Shown here: positions 41,891-50,051 of the stretch, piece after piece
Layout: every line of letters starts with the position of its first letter
How positions within the stretch are numbered: position 1 is the stretch's first letter
From: Gluconacetobacter diazotrophicus PA1 5
Lineage (GTDB): Bacteria > Pseudomonadota > Alphaproteobacteria > Acetobacterales > Acetobacteraceae
DNA: 64,000 nucleotides
Reading direction: 5' to 3'
Assembly (NCBI RefSeq): GCF_000021325.1
Contig: NC_011365.1
Span: forward strand, 3,128,001 to 3,192,000
Notes under the pieces: generated by a model
The model's database searches: none
The model's input: only the letters and a program-made list of their open reading frames with translations
Told to the model about the DNA's origin: nothing
Position numbers and translations under genes: made by a program

Positions 41891-42451
41891 ATGCCGATTG
41901 CCGGCGGCCAGATCCGCACCCCCCGGCTGGTACTGGAACCGATTTCGTGGCGGGACATGGACGACATGGCCCGGCTGAAGGCCGATGCCGGCGCGTTCGG
42001 CATGATGCTGGGCGGAATCCGCAGCCGGCAGCAGGCCGAATCCGACATGGCCGACGACCTGGCCTGCTGGGCGCGGCGCGGCGTCGGGATCTTCGCGATT
42101 CGCGAGGACGGACGCTTCATCGGCATGACCGGCCTGCATGAACGCCCCGACGGGCGGGGCCTGGGCCTGCGCTTCGCCCTGTGGCCGTGGGCCGCCGGGC
42201 GCGGCCTGGCGCGCGAGGCCGCGTCGGCGGTGCTCAGCTTCGCCCATGATGCGGGGATCCGCCGCGTGATCGCGGTGACGCGCGACACCAACATCGCCTC
42301 GCGCACCATCCTGGGGGGGATCGGCATGACCGAATGCGGCAGCTTCGCCCGCGACGGCCATCTGATGCTGGTGTACGAAAGCGTGCGCGATACGGCCCGC
42401 GACCCGCTGCCGCCCCTGCCGCCGCGCCGCCCGGTCAGGCTGCCGGAATGA
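41891..42451 (+). CDS. GNAT-family N-acetyltransferase (RimJ/RimL-like)
   Basis: A 186-residue protein of the RimJ/RimL-type GNAT group. It opens with IRTPRLVLEPISWRDMDDMA, contains the central beta-bulge region FIGMTGLHERPDGRGLGLRF, the acetyl-CoA pyrophosphate-binding loop WAAGRGLAREAASAVLSFA and the C-terminal RDTNIASRTILGGIGMTECG block typical of the fold. Acceptor substrate unknown. A GGGAGGCACGC ribosome binding site lies upstream of the ATG. The Pro-rich last 20 residues extend beyond the domain. Confidence 0.9.
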   Translation: MPIAGGQIRTPRLVLEPISWRDMDDMARLKADAGAFGMMLGGIRSRQQAESDMADDLACWARRGVGIFAIREDGRFIGMTGLHERPDGRGLGLRFALWPWAAGRGLAREAASAVLSFAHDAGIRRVIAVTRDTNIASRTILGGIGMTECGSFARDGHLMLVYESVRDTARDPLPPLPPRRPVRLPE

Positions 42452-42457
42452 TCCGCG

Positions 42458-42733
42458 CTACATGCACAGGACTTCGAGTTCCTCGAGCCTGGACAGCGTC
42501 CGCCCGTCATCCAGCTCTTCCAGAAGATCCTTCAGGGTGGGCAGGAAATTGTGCAGCACCCGCAGGTCGTCCAGCCCCTGCGCGTGCGCGATGACGCGCT
42601 GTCGGAGGAAATAATCCCAGAACGGGCTGGTGCTTCCGTCGAAATGGGGTTGCAGCAGGGCGAAGACTTCCGCCGTCCTGCGTTCCCATTCCACGTTCCG
42701 GAAGCTGACATATCGGTCGATCTGCTCGGTCAT
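42458..42733 (-). CDS. Conserved hypothetical protein, small helical
   Basis: A 91-residue, mostly helical acidic protein: QIDRYVSFRNVEWERRTAEV, FWDYFLRQRVIAHAQGLDDL, then FLPTLKDLLEELDD and LSRLEELEVLCM. No motif I recognise. The start could be the ATG at 42733 or the GTG at 42742; AAGGCAAGTGTGGAAA lies upstream of both. It is convergent with the GNAT gene with a 6-bp gap. Confidence 0.6.
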   Translation of the reverse strand: MTEQIDRYVSFRNVEWERRTAEVFALLQPHFDGSTSPFWDYFLRQRVIAHAQGLDDLRVLHNFLPTLKDLLEELDDGRTLSRLEELEVLCM

Positions 42734-42826
42734 TTTCCACACTTGCCTTCATGAACCGGGGGCGGAGTGTGGAGCGATCCGCGCGTGCCGTCTGTCAGCC
42801 AGGCGACAGATCCGGTGTTTACCGCC

Positions 42827-43501
42827 TTACGCCAGCCGCGTTTCTTCTCCGCTGGCCCAGTTCTTCAGCAGCGCGACGTTGCCCAGGCGGAGGTACCCCC
42901 GCCGTTCGCGCGAAAACGCGCCCTCGCGGATCATCGCGTTGAATTCGGTCGAGACCGTCTGGCGGGTCGTTCCCAGCAGCGCGGCCATGTCCTCCATGCC
43001 CAGCGACAGCGGAACGACCTGGCCACCTTCGATGCCGATGCCGGCATGGGCCGCGCTGCGCAGGATATAGCGGGCGATCCGGCCCCTGGCATGATGGAAG
43101 GCCAAATCCTCCAGCAACGTGATGGTCTGGCCCAGGATTCGGGCCAGGCCATGGATCAGCGCATGCTGCAGCGCCGGATGATCGGCCGATATGCGCTCGA
43201 TCGCGGACCGGCGGGCCATCAGCAGGTGCGTGACCTCGCTGGCTTCCATCTGCACCCGCGTATGGGTGCTGAACATGTCGCCGCGATGCAGGTAGGCCAG
43301 GCTTAGCTCCCGGTCGAAGGCCAGCAGAAAGGCCCGCAGCCGCCCCGTCCGGACGATGAATATGGAATCGGTATCCTCAAGGTTCGACAGGCGCTGGCCG
43401 CGCTGGAACGTCACCGCCCGAAAGGCAGCCTGCAACGTCCCGGCCTCCGGCCGTTCCAGAAGATCCAGGATGGATGGCGGTCCGTGGCTGTGCGCTGACA
43501 T
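42827..43501 (-). CDS. Crp/Fnr-family transcription regulator
   Basis: A 224-residue regulator with an N-terminal cyclic-nucleotide-binding-like sensor (VTFQRGQRLSNLEDTDSIFI, VRTGRLRAFLLAFDRELSLA, YLHRGDMFSTHTRVQMEASE), a dimerisation helix (LTHGLARILGQTITLLEDLA-like) and a C-terminal winged HTH (LSLGMEDMAALLGTTRQTVS, then TEFNAMIREGAFSRERRGYL). The FNR-type N-terminal cysteines for an Fe-S cluster are absent, so it is not a classical oxygen sensor; an unknown small-ligand sensor is more likely. Targets are not indicated. Confidence 0.92.
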   Translation of the reverse strand: MSAHSHGPPSILDLLERPEAGTLQAAFRAVTFQRGQRLSNLEDTDSIFIVRTGRLRAFLLAFDRELSLAYLHRGDMFSTHTRVQMEASEVTHLLMARRSAIERISADHPALQHALIHGLARILGQTITLLEDLAFHHARGRIARYILRSAAHAGIGIEGGQVVPLSLGMEDMAALLGTTRQTVSTEFNAMIREGAFSRERRGYLRLGNVALLKNWASGEETRLA

Positions 43502-43575
43502 GATGCCGTTTCACCACGCAAACCTTGTGCCACGCCGCGCGCGATGGGGTCGGGACCTCTGCCGGAAGCAGCGTC

Positions 43576-44199
43576 TCAGGCGTGGCCGGCCAGGGCGCTC
43601 AGCCGGATCGGGTCGATATTGATCGCGGCCAGGGCCTGCCGCCATTTCGTCCGGTGATCCGATCCGAACAGGATATCGTCGCTGGCCGGGGCGGGCAGCC
43701 AGGCATTGCGGTGGATGATCTCGTCTTCCAGCTGGTCGTCCTGCCAGCTTGCATGGCCCAGCGCCAGCAGCGCGCGGCGGGGGCCGGCGCCGTCGGCGAT
43801 GTCGCGCAGCACGTCCAGGCTGGCGGTCAGGGTGGTCTCGCCGTCGATGGACATGCTGCCCTCGCCCGTCCAGTCCGACGAATGCAGGACGAAGCCCCGG
43901 CCCCCGTCCACCGGCCCGCCGGCGCACAGGTCGATCCGTCGGCGCGGCGGCACGGGGTCGATCCCCAGTTGCCCCAGCACGTCGTCCAGTCCCGGCTGCG
44001 GCAGGCGCCGGTTCACGATCAGGCCCATCGCGCCCTGCCCGGGCACATGGGCGCACAGGAAGATGACGCTGCGCGCGAAGGGGGTATCGGCCAGGGCGGG
44101 GCTGGCCACCAGCAGGGACCCGGTCAGTGACGCGGCCGATGTGGGGGAAACGGGGAACATTCCGTCCATAGAAACAGAACCGACCGGCATTGCAACCAT
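43576..44199 (-). CDS. yqgE: YqgE/AlgH family protein
   Basis: A roughly 207-residue UPF0301 protein. The family core starts at LTGSLLVASPALADTPFARS, continues with VIFLCAHVPGQGAMGLIVNR, the CAGGPVDGGRGFVLHSSDW block and GHASWQDDQLEDEIIHRNAW. Three ATG codons (44199, 44190, 44169) are possible starts and none has a clear ribosome binding site, so the first 10 residues are uncertain. AlgH influences alginate production in Pseudomonas, but the molecular role of the family is unknown. Confidence 0.92.
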   Translation of the reverse strand: MVAMPVGSVSMDGMFPVSPTSAASLTGSLLVASPALADTPFARSVIFLCAHVPGQGAMGLIVNRRLPQPGLDDVLGQLGIDPVPPRRRIDLCAGGPVDGGRGFVLHSSDWTGEGSMSIDGETTLTASLDVLRDIADGAGPRRALLALGHASWQDDQLEDEIIHRNAWLPAPASDDILFGSDHRTKWRQALAAINIDPIRLSALAGHA

Positions 44200-44301
44200 G
44201 ATGCGCCGATTTGCGGCCCGCCCGAATTCGCGGCCGTCACATTTGCGACCCCTGGGCGAATGGCGCTTAATACGCAGCGAATGGAAAAGGAGGGGCCGGC
44301 G

Positions 44302-45060
44302 ATGGCGATGACGGTACTGGTGACGGGGGCGACGGCGGGATTCGGCCGCGCGATCGCGGAACGATTGGTGCGTGACGGTTATCGCGTGATCGCGACCGGG
44401 CGACGCCAGGACCGCCTGGACGCGCTGGCGAAGGCGCTGGGGCCATCGCTGCTGCCCTTCCGCCTGGACATGAACGATGCCGACGCCCTGGCGGCCCTGC
44501 CGGGCAGCCTGCCCCCCGGCTGGCAGGAAATCGATATTCTGGTCAACAATGCCGGCCTGGCCCTGGGCCTGGACAAGGCGCAGGACGCCACGATCGCGGA
44601 CTGGCAGCAGATGATCGCGACCAACGTGACGGGCCTGGTCGAAATCACCCGCGCCCTGCTGCCGGGGATGGTCGCGCGCAATCGCGGGCACGTCATCTCG
44701 CTGGGCAGCACGGCCGGGACCTATCCGTATCAGGGGGCCAATGTGTACGGCGCGTCCAAGGCGTTCGTGTCGCAGTTCATGCGCAACCTGCGCTGCGACC
44801 TGCTGGGGACGCGGGTACGGGTGACCAACCTGGAACCCGGCCTGTGCGGCGGCAGCGAATTCAGCACCGTGCGCCTGCGCGACGACGCCAAGGCCGCCGC
44901 CGTGTACCAGGGCACCCATCCCATCCTGCCCGAGGACATCGCCGAAACCGTATCCTGGGTGATGGGCCTGCCGGCGCATGTGAACATCAACCAGATCGAG
45001 CTGATGCCGACCTGCCAGGCCGCGGCGGGCCTGGCCGTGGTCAAGGGGCTGGAGGATTGA
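44302..45060 (+). CDS. ydfG: NADP-dependent 3-hydroxy acid dehydrogenase (YdfG-like SDR)
   Basis: A 252-residue classical SDR that oxidises 3-hydroxy acids such as L-allo-threonine, serine or 3-hydroxypropionate with NADP+. Visible: VLVTGATAGFGRAIAERL, the NADP-preferring GRRQDRL after strand 2, DILVNNAGLALGLDKAQDA, catalytic Ser in HVISLGSTAGTYPYQGANVY and the YGASK catalytic motif; then EPGLCGGSEFSTVR and the terminal NINQIELMPTCQAAAG typical of YdfG. A near-perfect AAAAGGAGGGG Shine-Dalgarno precedes the ATG. ppk2 starts 5 bp after its stop. Confidence 0.92.
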   Translation: MAMTVLVTGATAGFGRAIAERLVRDGYRVIATGRRQDRLDALAKALGPSLLPFRLDMNDADALAALPGSLPPGWQEIDILVNNAGLALGLDKAQDATIADWQQMIATNVTGLVEITRALLPGMVARNRGHVISLGSTAGTYPYQGANVYGASKAFVSQFMRNLRCDLLGTRVRVTNLEPGLCGGSEFSTVRLRDDAKAAAVYQGTHPILPEDIAETVSWVMGLPAHVNINQIELMPTCQAAAGLAVVKGLED

Positions 45061-45065
45061 CGCAT

Positions 45066-45968
45066 ATGGGGCAGACGCTGGACCTGGCCCGCCTGCTGGC
45101 GCGCTGCCGGGTCGAGGACGGAGCGCATTTCGACCTCGCCGCCCATCCGACCCGGATCGGGCGGATCGACGGCATCGGCAAGAAAGAAGGCGAGGAGATG
45201 CTGCGCAAGGGGGTGCAGCGCCTGGCGGAACTGCAGACCCTGCTGTACGCCAACGGGACATGGTCGCTGCTGCTGGTGTTCCAGGCGCTGGATGCCGGCG
45301 GCAAGGACGGCGTGATCAAGCATGTGATGTCCGGGGTGAACCCGCAGGGCGTCACCGTCACGTCCTTCAAGCAGCCCGGGCCGGTCGAGCTGGAGCACGA
45401 CTATCTGTGGCGCGTGCATATGGCGGCACCCACCTGCGGCCGGATCGGCATCTTCAATCGCAGCCATTACGAGGAGGTCCTGGTCACGCGGGTCCACCCC
45501 GAGATCCTGGTCGGCCAGAAGATTCCCCCCGCCCTGCGCACCGACGCGATCTGGGAGGACCGGTACCGCGACATCCGGCATTTCGAGCAGTACCTGGCGA
45601 ACCAGGGCACGGTGGTCCTGAAATTCTTCCTGAACCTGTCGAAGGAGGAACAGCGCAGGCGCTTCCTGAAGCGGATCGACGAGGACAGGAAGCACTGGAA
45701 ATTCTCGCCGTCCGACGCGCGTGAGCGTACGCACTGGGACGCGTACCAGACGGCCTATCGCGAGGCGATCCGCCATACGGCGCAACCCCGCGCGCCGTGG
45801 ATCGTGGTGCCGGCCGACCGCAAATGGATGACGCGGCTGCTGGTCATGGAAACGATCATCCACGCGCTGGAATCGCTGAAATTGACCATCCCCGAACCGG
45901 CACCCGAACTGGTGACCGATATGGAGACGGTCCGCCGCGAACTGGAAGCCGAGGCGCCGAAGACATGA
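45066..45968 (+). CDS. ppk2: Polyphosphate kinase 2 family protein
   Basis: A 300-residue enzyme that transfers phosphate between polyphosphate and nucleotides (AMP, ADP or GDP depending on class). Walker A is QALDAGGKDGVIKHVMSGVN near residue 80, followed by the NPQGVTVTSFKQPGPVELEH block, the RIGIFNRSHYEEVLVTRVHP strand with the catalytic Arg/Asn, WEDRYRDIRHFEQYLANQGT and the lid helices LNLSKEEQRRRFLKRIDEDR and KHWKFSPSDARERTHWDAYQ. This arrangement is that of single-domain PPK2 class I or III. It overlaps the next gene by ATGA. Confidence 0.94.
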   Translation: MGQTLDLARLLARCRVEDGAHFDLAAHPTRIGRIDGIGKKEGEEMLRKGVQRLAELQTLLYANGTWSLLLVFQALDAGGKDGVIKHVMSGVNPQGVTVTSFKQPGPVELEHDYLWRVHMAAPTCGRIGIFNRSHYEEVLVTRVHPEILVGQKIPPALRTDAIWEDRYRDIRHFEQYLANQGTVVLKFFLNLSKEEQRRRFLKRIDEDRKHWKFSPSDARERTHWDAYQTAYREAIRHTAQPRAPWIVVPADRKWMTRLLVMETIIHALESLKLTIPEPAPELVTDMETVRRELEAEAPKT

Positions 45969-46453
45969 ACGGAAAACGGAACCGGCTGGCGATGACACCG
46001 TCCATACGGGCCGCATGCGCCCTGGCCACCCTGCTGGCCGCATCGGCCGCGGGCACGGCCCACGCGCAGCAGGCCATCGGCCCATCCTGCGACGACCGGC
46101 ACTTCCTGGCGGTGCAGCAGGCGTTCGAGGGCGGGTCGCTGCGCGGCGACCAGCCGGTGCATGTCTGCGGCCGCGTCATCGCGGTCTCCCGCCAGCGGCA
46201 CACGCGCAGCGGCTGGCATGGGTATTTCTACCTCGATGTCGGGGCAGGGGTGTCGATCCGCATCGTCTCGGACCTTGACCGCATGGCCGCCCCGCCCTGG
46301 CCCTGGGTGGCCAAGGGCGACACCGCCGACGTGGTCGGGCGCTACTACTACGACAACCCCCGCAGCCAGGGCATCGACTGGACCCACCACGGCACCGGCC
46401 GGAACTGGGGCATGCCGGGCTATGTCGTGGTCAATGGCGTGCGGTATCAGTGA
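45965..46453 (+). CDS. DUF3465-like exported protein
   Basis: A 162-residue protein with a signal peptide (CALATLLAASAAGTAHAQQA, cleavage after AHA). The mature part (VQQAFEGGSLRGDQPVHVCG, RVIAVSRQRHTRSGWHGYFY, RIVSDLDRM, GDTADVVGRYYYDNPRSQGI and DWTHHGTGRNWGMPGYVVVN) is the DUF3465 pattern, a small OB-fold-like domain with a conserved HHG. Two Cys could form a disulfide. Its ATG overlaps the ppk2 stop (ATGA), so co-translation is likely, though a periplasmic protein and a polyphosphate kinase have no obvious functional link. Confidence 0.85.
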   Translation: MNGKRNRLAMTPSIRAACALATLLAASAAGTAHAQQAIGPSCDDRHFLAVQQAFEGGSLRGDQPVHVCGRVIAVSRQRHTRSGWHGYFYLDVGAGVSIRIVSDLDRMAAPPWPWVAKGDTADVVGRYYYDNPRSQGIDWTHHGTGRNWGMPGYVVVNGVRYQ

Positions 46454-47025
46454 CGTCAGGCAAGGGCACTGCCCTTTGGAAACCCATTCGCTTTGGCCCC
46501 GGTCTCTGAAATATGCCCGGATAGCATGTATAAAAATCTGGATATCGGTTCCCTGCCACCGGGCTGCGGCATGAAGCAGGGGAAACCCTGCGTGACGCAC
46601 TTCTTGCGCGCTGTACCGGTTCCGAAAAACAAGGTTTCCAGGGTCCGAATGGCCAACGTAAACTCTATCCATTCTGGACACTGAACTTTTCCTTGAGAAT
46701 CAGGTTTGTCGGACAAGCCCTCACCGAAAAACCGATGGACGTCCTGGTTGAGTGTGGTTCAAAAGGATTTACGCGGGACTTCCAGCCTGTGCTTGTCCAC
46801 CTTGGTCTGATATTTTCATCGGTCGGGGAGCATTCGGCAAAGCGCCTGTACCACATTTCTCACATAGCTGACATGGAGAGCGTGGAAACGGGCCAGAGTG
46901 GTGCTGAAATATTTGCTCAGCCCGGAATATCGGCCAGATGGCACGAGCATGCCTTGGCAGATGCCTTGGAGCAGCGCGCCAAATGGGGGGATATTGTTAT
47001 CCCGGATGTAGACGATACTGCATAA
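46454..47025. other. Lower-GC stretch with no confident gene
   Basis: About 570 bp with codon use unlike the neighbours. A TTG-initiated frame at 46693-47025 (110 codons, ending DIVIPDVDDTA) is open but matches no family I know and lacks a ribosome binding site. It stops at TAA two bases before the Old Yellow Enzyme-like remnant, in the same frame. Likely decayed or foreign DNA. Confidence 0.4.
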
Positions 47026-47160
47026 TGTCTTTTCTATATTCGCGGCGGTCTGCTGATTACCGAAGCAACGCCGATCGTCCTGACCGGCTACGGTTTCGAA
47101 CGCGCGGCGGGTATTTATGACGACGCATGGATCCCGGCATGGTGTCGCATGGCTAGACCG
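47026..47160 (+). pseudogene. Fragment of an Old Yellow Enzyme (NemA-like) gene
   Basis: Reading from 47026 in frame gives FYIRGGLLITEATPIVLTGY, then GFERAAGIYDDAWIPAWCRM. This follows the conserved OYE segment YYAQRAxAGLIITEATQIxxxGxGYxxxPGIYxxxQVxxWRxV, covering about 40 residues around the FMN-binding Thr/Ala-Glu-Ala-Thr turn. Nothing recognisable of the barrel lies before or after it, and the frame runs into the 3' end of the LysR gene. It is therefore a remnant of an alkene or N-ethylmaleimide reductase gene, of a kind often located beside LysR-controlled redox genes like those following. Confidence 0.6.
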
Positions 47161-47183
47161 ATTATCCGTTTTACCGGGACACC

Positions 47184-48089
47184 TCACGCCGGGTTCAGAA
47201 ACGCCCGTAGCTTCGGAATAACGAAATCCAGGAACACCCGCATGCGTTGCGGCATGCGTTGCGTGCCGGAATAAATGGCGTGGATGTCCTCCTCGTCATG
47301 GATTCCGGCCTGGGCCAGCACCTCCACCAGCCGACCGGCGGCGATATCCTCGCGGACATGATAATTTCCCAGTCGCGCCAGCCCCATCCCCGCGACCGCG
47401 AGGCGCCGGACGGTTTCGCCGTTATTGGCCAGCAGCGTGCCATGCACCATGCGATCGACGATGCGGCCGCCTTCCCTGAGCGGCCAGACGGGCGCCGCGC
47501 GACGGAAATTGAATCCGAGACAATTATGCCGCGCCAGGTCATCGACCGTGTCCGGCGTGCCATGCCGCGCAAGATAGGCGGGAGATGCGACGATCTTCCG
47601 ACGCGCGCTGCCGATCCGCTGTGTGGTCAGTGTCGAATCCGCGAGTTTGCCGACGCGGAATGCGATGTCGGTGCGATCGAGAAAAAGATCGATGATCTCA
47701 TCGGACAATGAGAGATCGACGATGACGTTGGGGCATGCCGACCAGAACGCCGGAAGCAGCGGTTCCAGCCCCAGGGTACCGAACGCGACCGACGCGCTGA
47801 CCCGGACGATACCGCTCGTATGACGCATCCCCTGCGAGACGGTCTGTTCCATGTCATCCAGTTCGGCGAGCAGCGCCTGCCCGCGCTCGTAATAGAGCTG
47901 TCCCTCCGCGCTCAGCGACAGGCGGCGGGTCGAACGTTCGATAAGCCGAACGCCCAGCCGGGACTCAAGTCGTGCGATCAGTTTGGAAACGGTGGACGGC
48001 GTCATGAACAATTGCCGCGCGGCCTCGGAAAAGCTGCCGCACTCCACGACGCGAACGAAGACCTGCATTTCGCCTGTCCGGTTGTCCAT
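47184..48089 (-). CDS. LysR-family transcription regulator
   Basis: A 301-residue LTTR. The N-terminal winged HTH reads EMQVFVRVVECGSFSEAARQ then LFMTPSTVSKLIARLESRLG; the linker helix and two periplasmic-binding-protein-like effector lobes follow (IVRVSASVAFGTLGLEPLLP, IDLFLDRTDIAFRVGKLADS). It belongs to the DsdC/AaeR-like branch that controls adjacent oxidoreductases. It is divergent from the epimerase-like gene, with a T-N11-A box in the 103-bp gap. ATG chosen at MDNRTG with GCGAGGCG upstream; a frame extension of 19 codons is not favoured. Confidence 0.94.
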   Translation of the reverse strand: MDNRTGEMQVFVRVVECGSFSEAARQLFMTPSTVSKLIARLESRLGVRLIERSTRRLSLSAEGQLYYERGQALLAELDDMEQTVSQGMRHTSGIVRVSASVAFGTLGLEPLLPAFWSACPNVIVDLSLSDEIIDLFLDRTDIAFRVGKLADSTLTTQRIGSARRKIVASPAYLARHGTPDTVDDLARHNCLGFNFRRAAPVWPLREGGRIVDRMVHGTLLANNGETVRRLAVAGMGLARLGNYHVREDIAAGRLVEVLAQAGIHDEEDIHAIYSGTQRMPQRMRVFLDFVIPKLRAFLNPA

Positions 48090-48102
48090 GGCGCCTCGCC
48101 TG

Positions 48103-48115
48103 TGAAATTTTTTCA
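48103..48115. promoter_or_regulatory. Candidate LysR box (T-N11-A) in divergent promoter region
   Basis: TGAAATTTTTTCA is a perfect 5-bp inverted repeat with 3-nt spacer and fits T-N11-A exactly. It lies 13 bp upstream of the LysR gene and 77 bp upstream of the epimerase gene, where an LTTR autoregulatory/activator site is expected. Confidence 0.45.
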
Positions 48116-48192
48116 TGAGTTTTGTGCACCGGCGTCGGATTATCAATCCCGATCCACATCATCATGTTCGTTCGGAGCAAGGAGTGGACGTC

Positions 48193-49086
48193 ATGAAAAT
48201 CTTCGTTACCGGCGCAAGCGGTTATATCGGCGGATCGGTCGGTGCTTCCCTGGCCCGGCGCGGGCATACATTGCGCGGCCTGATCCGCAACGCGGCGCGC
48301 GCCGATGAATTGCGCGCTTTCGGCATGGAGCCGGTCGTCGGCACGCTGGACGACAGCGTCCTTCTCATGGAGGAAGCGCGTAATGCCGATGCCGTCATCA
48401 ATGCGGCGAGCAGCGATCATCGCGGCGCGGTCGAAGCGCTGTTGCTCGGGTTGGCCGGGTCGGAAAAGCCGTTCCTGCATACCAGCGGCAGCAGCCTCGT
48501 CGGTGACGAGGCGCTCGGCGAGCCATCGGATGCGATCTTCACCGAGGAGACGCCGGTCGATCCCGCACCGGACAAGATCGCCCGTATTGCGATCGACACG
48601 CTGATCCGCGACGCCGCACCGGGCGTGCGCACCGTCGTGCTGTGCAACACCATGATTTATGGCAATCATCTGGGCCCGGTGTCGCAAAGTGTGCAGATAC
48701 CGCCGCTGGTCGCGCAGGCGAAGGAAAGCGGCATCGCCCGCCATATCGGTCGCGGTCTCAACCGCTGGTCCAACGTGCATATTGCCGACGTCGCGGAACT
48801 CTATGCTCTCGCATTGGAAAAAGCGCCAGCGGGCAGCTTCTATTTCGTCGAGAATGGCGAGGCGTCGTTCAAGGATATCACGGACGCCATCGGCAAGGCG
48901 CTCGATATCGGGGCCTCACAGGACTGGTCGCCACAGGACGCGATCGCCCGGTGGGGCCGGGAACTGGCGGTGTTCGGGCTCAGTTCCAACAGCCGGGTGC
49001 GGGCGGACAAGGCGCGCGCCGAGCTGGGCTGGGCACCCGTGCATCGATCGGTCACCGCGTGGATCGAAGAGGAGATGCAGCGATAA
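48193..49086 (+). CDS. NAD-dependent epimerase/dehydratase-family (extended/atypical SDR) protein
   Basis: A 297-residue atypical SDR. The NAD(P) motif is MKIFVTGASGYIGGSVGASL; MEPVVGTLDDSVLLMEEARN and INAASSDHRGAVEALLLGLA follow. The usual catalytic YxxxK is not evident: the corresponding region reads DKIARIAIDTLIRDAAPGVR, so the protein may be a redox sensor or use different residues. The C-terminal part (NVHIADVAELYALALEKAPA, ARAELGWAPVHRSVTAWIEE) fits the epimerase/YwnB-like group. A strong AAGGAGTGG precedes the start. Probably activated by the divergent LysR protein. Confidence 0.85.
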   Translation: MKIFVTGASGYIGGSVGASLARRGHTLRGLIRNAARADELRAFGMEPVVGTLDDSVLLMEEARNADAVINAASSDHRGAVEALLLGLAGSEKPFLHTSGSSLVGDEALGEPSDAIFTEETPVDPAPDKIARIAIDTLIRDAAPGVRTVVLCNTMIYGNHLGPVSQSVQIPPLVAQAKESGIARHIGRGLNRWSNVHIADVAELYALALEKAPAGSFYFVENGEASFKDITDAIGKALDIGASQDWSPQDAIARWGRELAVFGLSSNSRVRADKARAELGWAPVHRSVTAWIEEEMQR

Positions 49087-49194
49087 GGGCTGGAACCACG
49101 CATCCGTCGCGGCGGTCGGGCAGCCGCGGCGGACGTGTGGGACCGGCATCATCCTTCGGGCGGAAATGGCGCAGAATACGCCCCGTTTCAGTCT

Positions 49195-50013
49195 TCAGTG
49201 TTTCAGGAATTCCAGCAGATCGGCATTGAGCCGATCCCCATGCGTGACGACAAAACCATGGGGAGCGCCTTCATAGATCCTGAGCGTCGCCCCCTTGATC
49301 ATGGCGGCGGCGACCCGTCCGGTGGACTCCAGCGGCACGATCTGGTCGTCATCGCCATGGATCACCAATGTCGGCACATCGATCGTGGCCATGTCCGGAC
49401 GAAAATCCGTCTCCGAGAACGCCGTCACGCAATCGATCGTGCTCTTGACCGATGCCTGCAAGGCGATTTGCAGCGTCTGCGCCATGACGCCATCGGAGAT
49501 TTTCCCGCCATGGTTCACGCCATAGAACGGCGTTGCGAAGTCCTTGATAAATTGCGCCCGGTCGGAAAGGAGACCCGCTCGAATACCATCGAATACCGCG
49601 CGATCGGGGCCGGACGGATTGTCTTCCGTCTTGATGAAGATCGGCGTCACGGCGCCGAGCAAGGCCAGTTTCGCGACACGATCGGTTCCATATCGGGCGA
49701 TATAGCGCGTCACGTCTCCACCACCCATCGAGAAGCCGACGAGCGTGACATCCCGCAGGTCCAGATGCGTCATCAATTCGGCGATGTCGGCGGCGAAACG
49801 GTCATAATCATGACCGTCCCAGGGTTGGCTGGAGCGTCCGAAGCCCCGCCGATCGAACGCGATGGCGCGATAGCCGCGTTCCGCAAGGAACAGCATCTGC
49901 GTATCCCACATATCGGCACTGAGCGGCCAACCGTGGCTGAACAGCACGGGCTGCCCCTTGCCCCAGTCCTTGAAGTAGATTTCCGCACCGTCGGTCGTCG
50001 TGAAATGCGACAT
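49195..50013 (-). CDS. Alpha/beta hydrolase, non-heme haloperoxidase-like
   Basis: A 272-residue alpha/beta hydrolase close to cofactor-free chloroperoxidases and arylesterases. It shows the oxyanion region VLFSHGWPLSADMWDTQMLF, the nucleophile elbow GFSMGGGD (Ser near 95), DRRGFGRSSQPWDGHDYDRF, the acid in LVIHGDDDQIVPLE and the catalytic His in GAPHGFVVTHGDRL. Such enzymes can perhydrolyse carboxylic acids to peracids or cleave esters; which here is unknown. AAGGATAATGATC places the start at MSHFTTTDG. DoxX lies 38 bp upstream on the same strand. Confidence 0.93.
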   Translation of the reverse strand: MSHFTTTDGAEIYFKDWGKGQPVLFSHGWPLSADMWDTQMLFLAERGYRAIAFDRRGFGRSSQPWDGHDYDRFAADIAELMTHLDLRDVTLVGFSMGGGDVTRYIARYGTDRVAKLALLGAVTPIFIKTEDNPSGPDRAVFDGIRAGLLSDRAQFIKDFATPFYGVNHGGKISDGVMAQTLQIALQASVKSTIDCVTAFSETDFRPDMATIDVPTLVIHGDDDQIVPLESTGRVAAAMIKGATLRIYEGAPHGFVVTHGDRLNADLLEFLKH

Positions 50014-50051
50014 GATCATTATCCTTGGTAAATCCACGGAAGCGGGAACGG

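Noticed and set aside
46693-47025. A 110-codon ORF as a genuine gene
   Set aside because: TTG start without ribosome binding site, no recognisable family, atypical composition and adjacent to a gene remnant.
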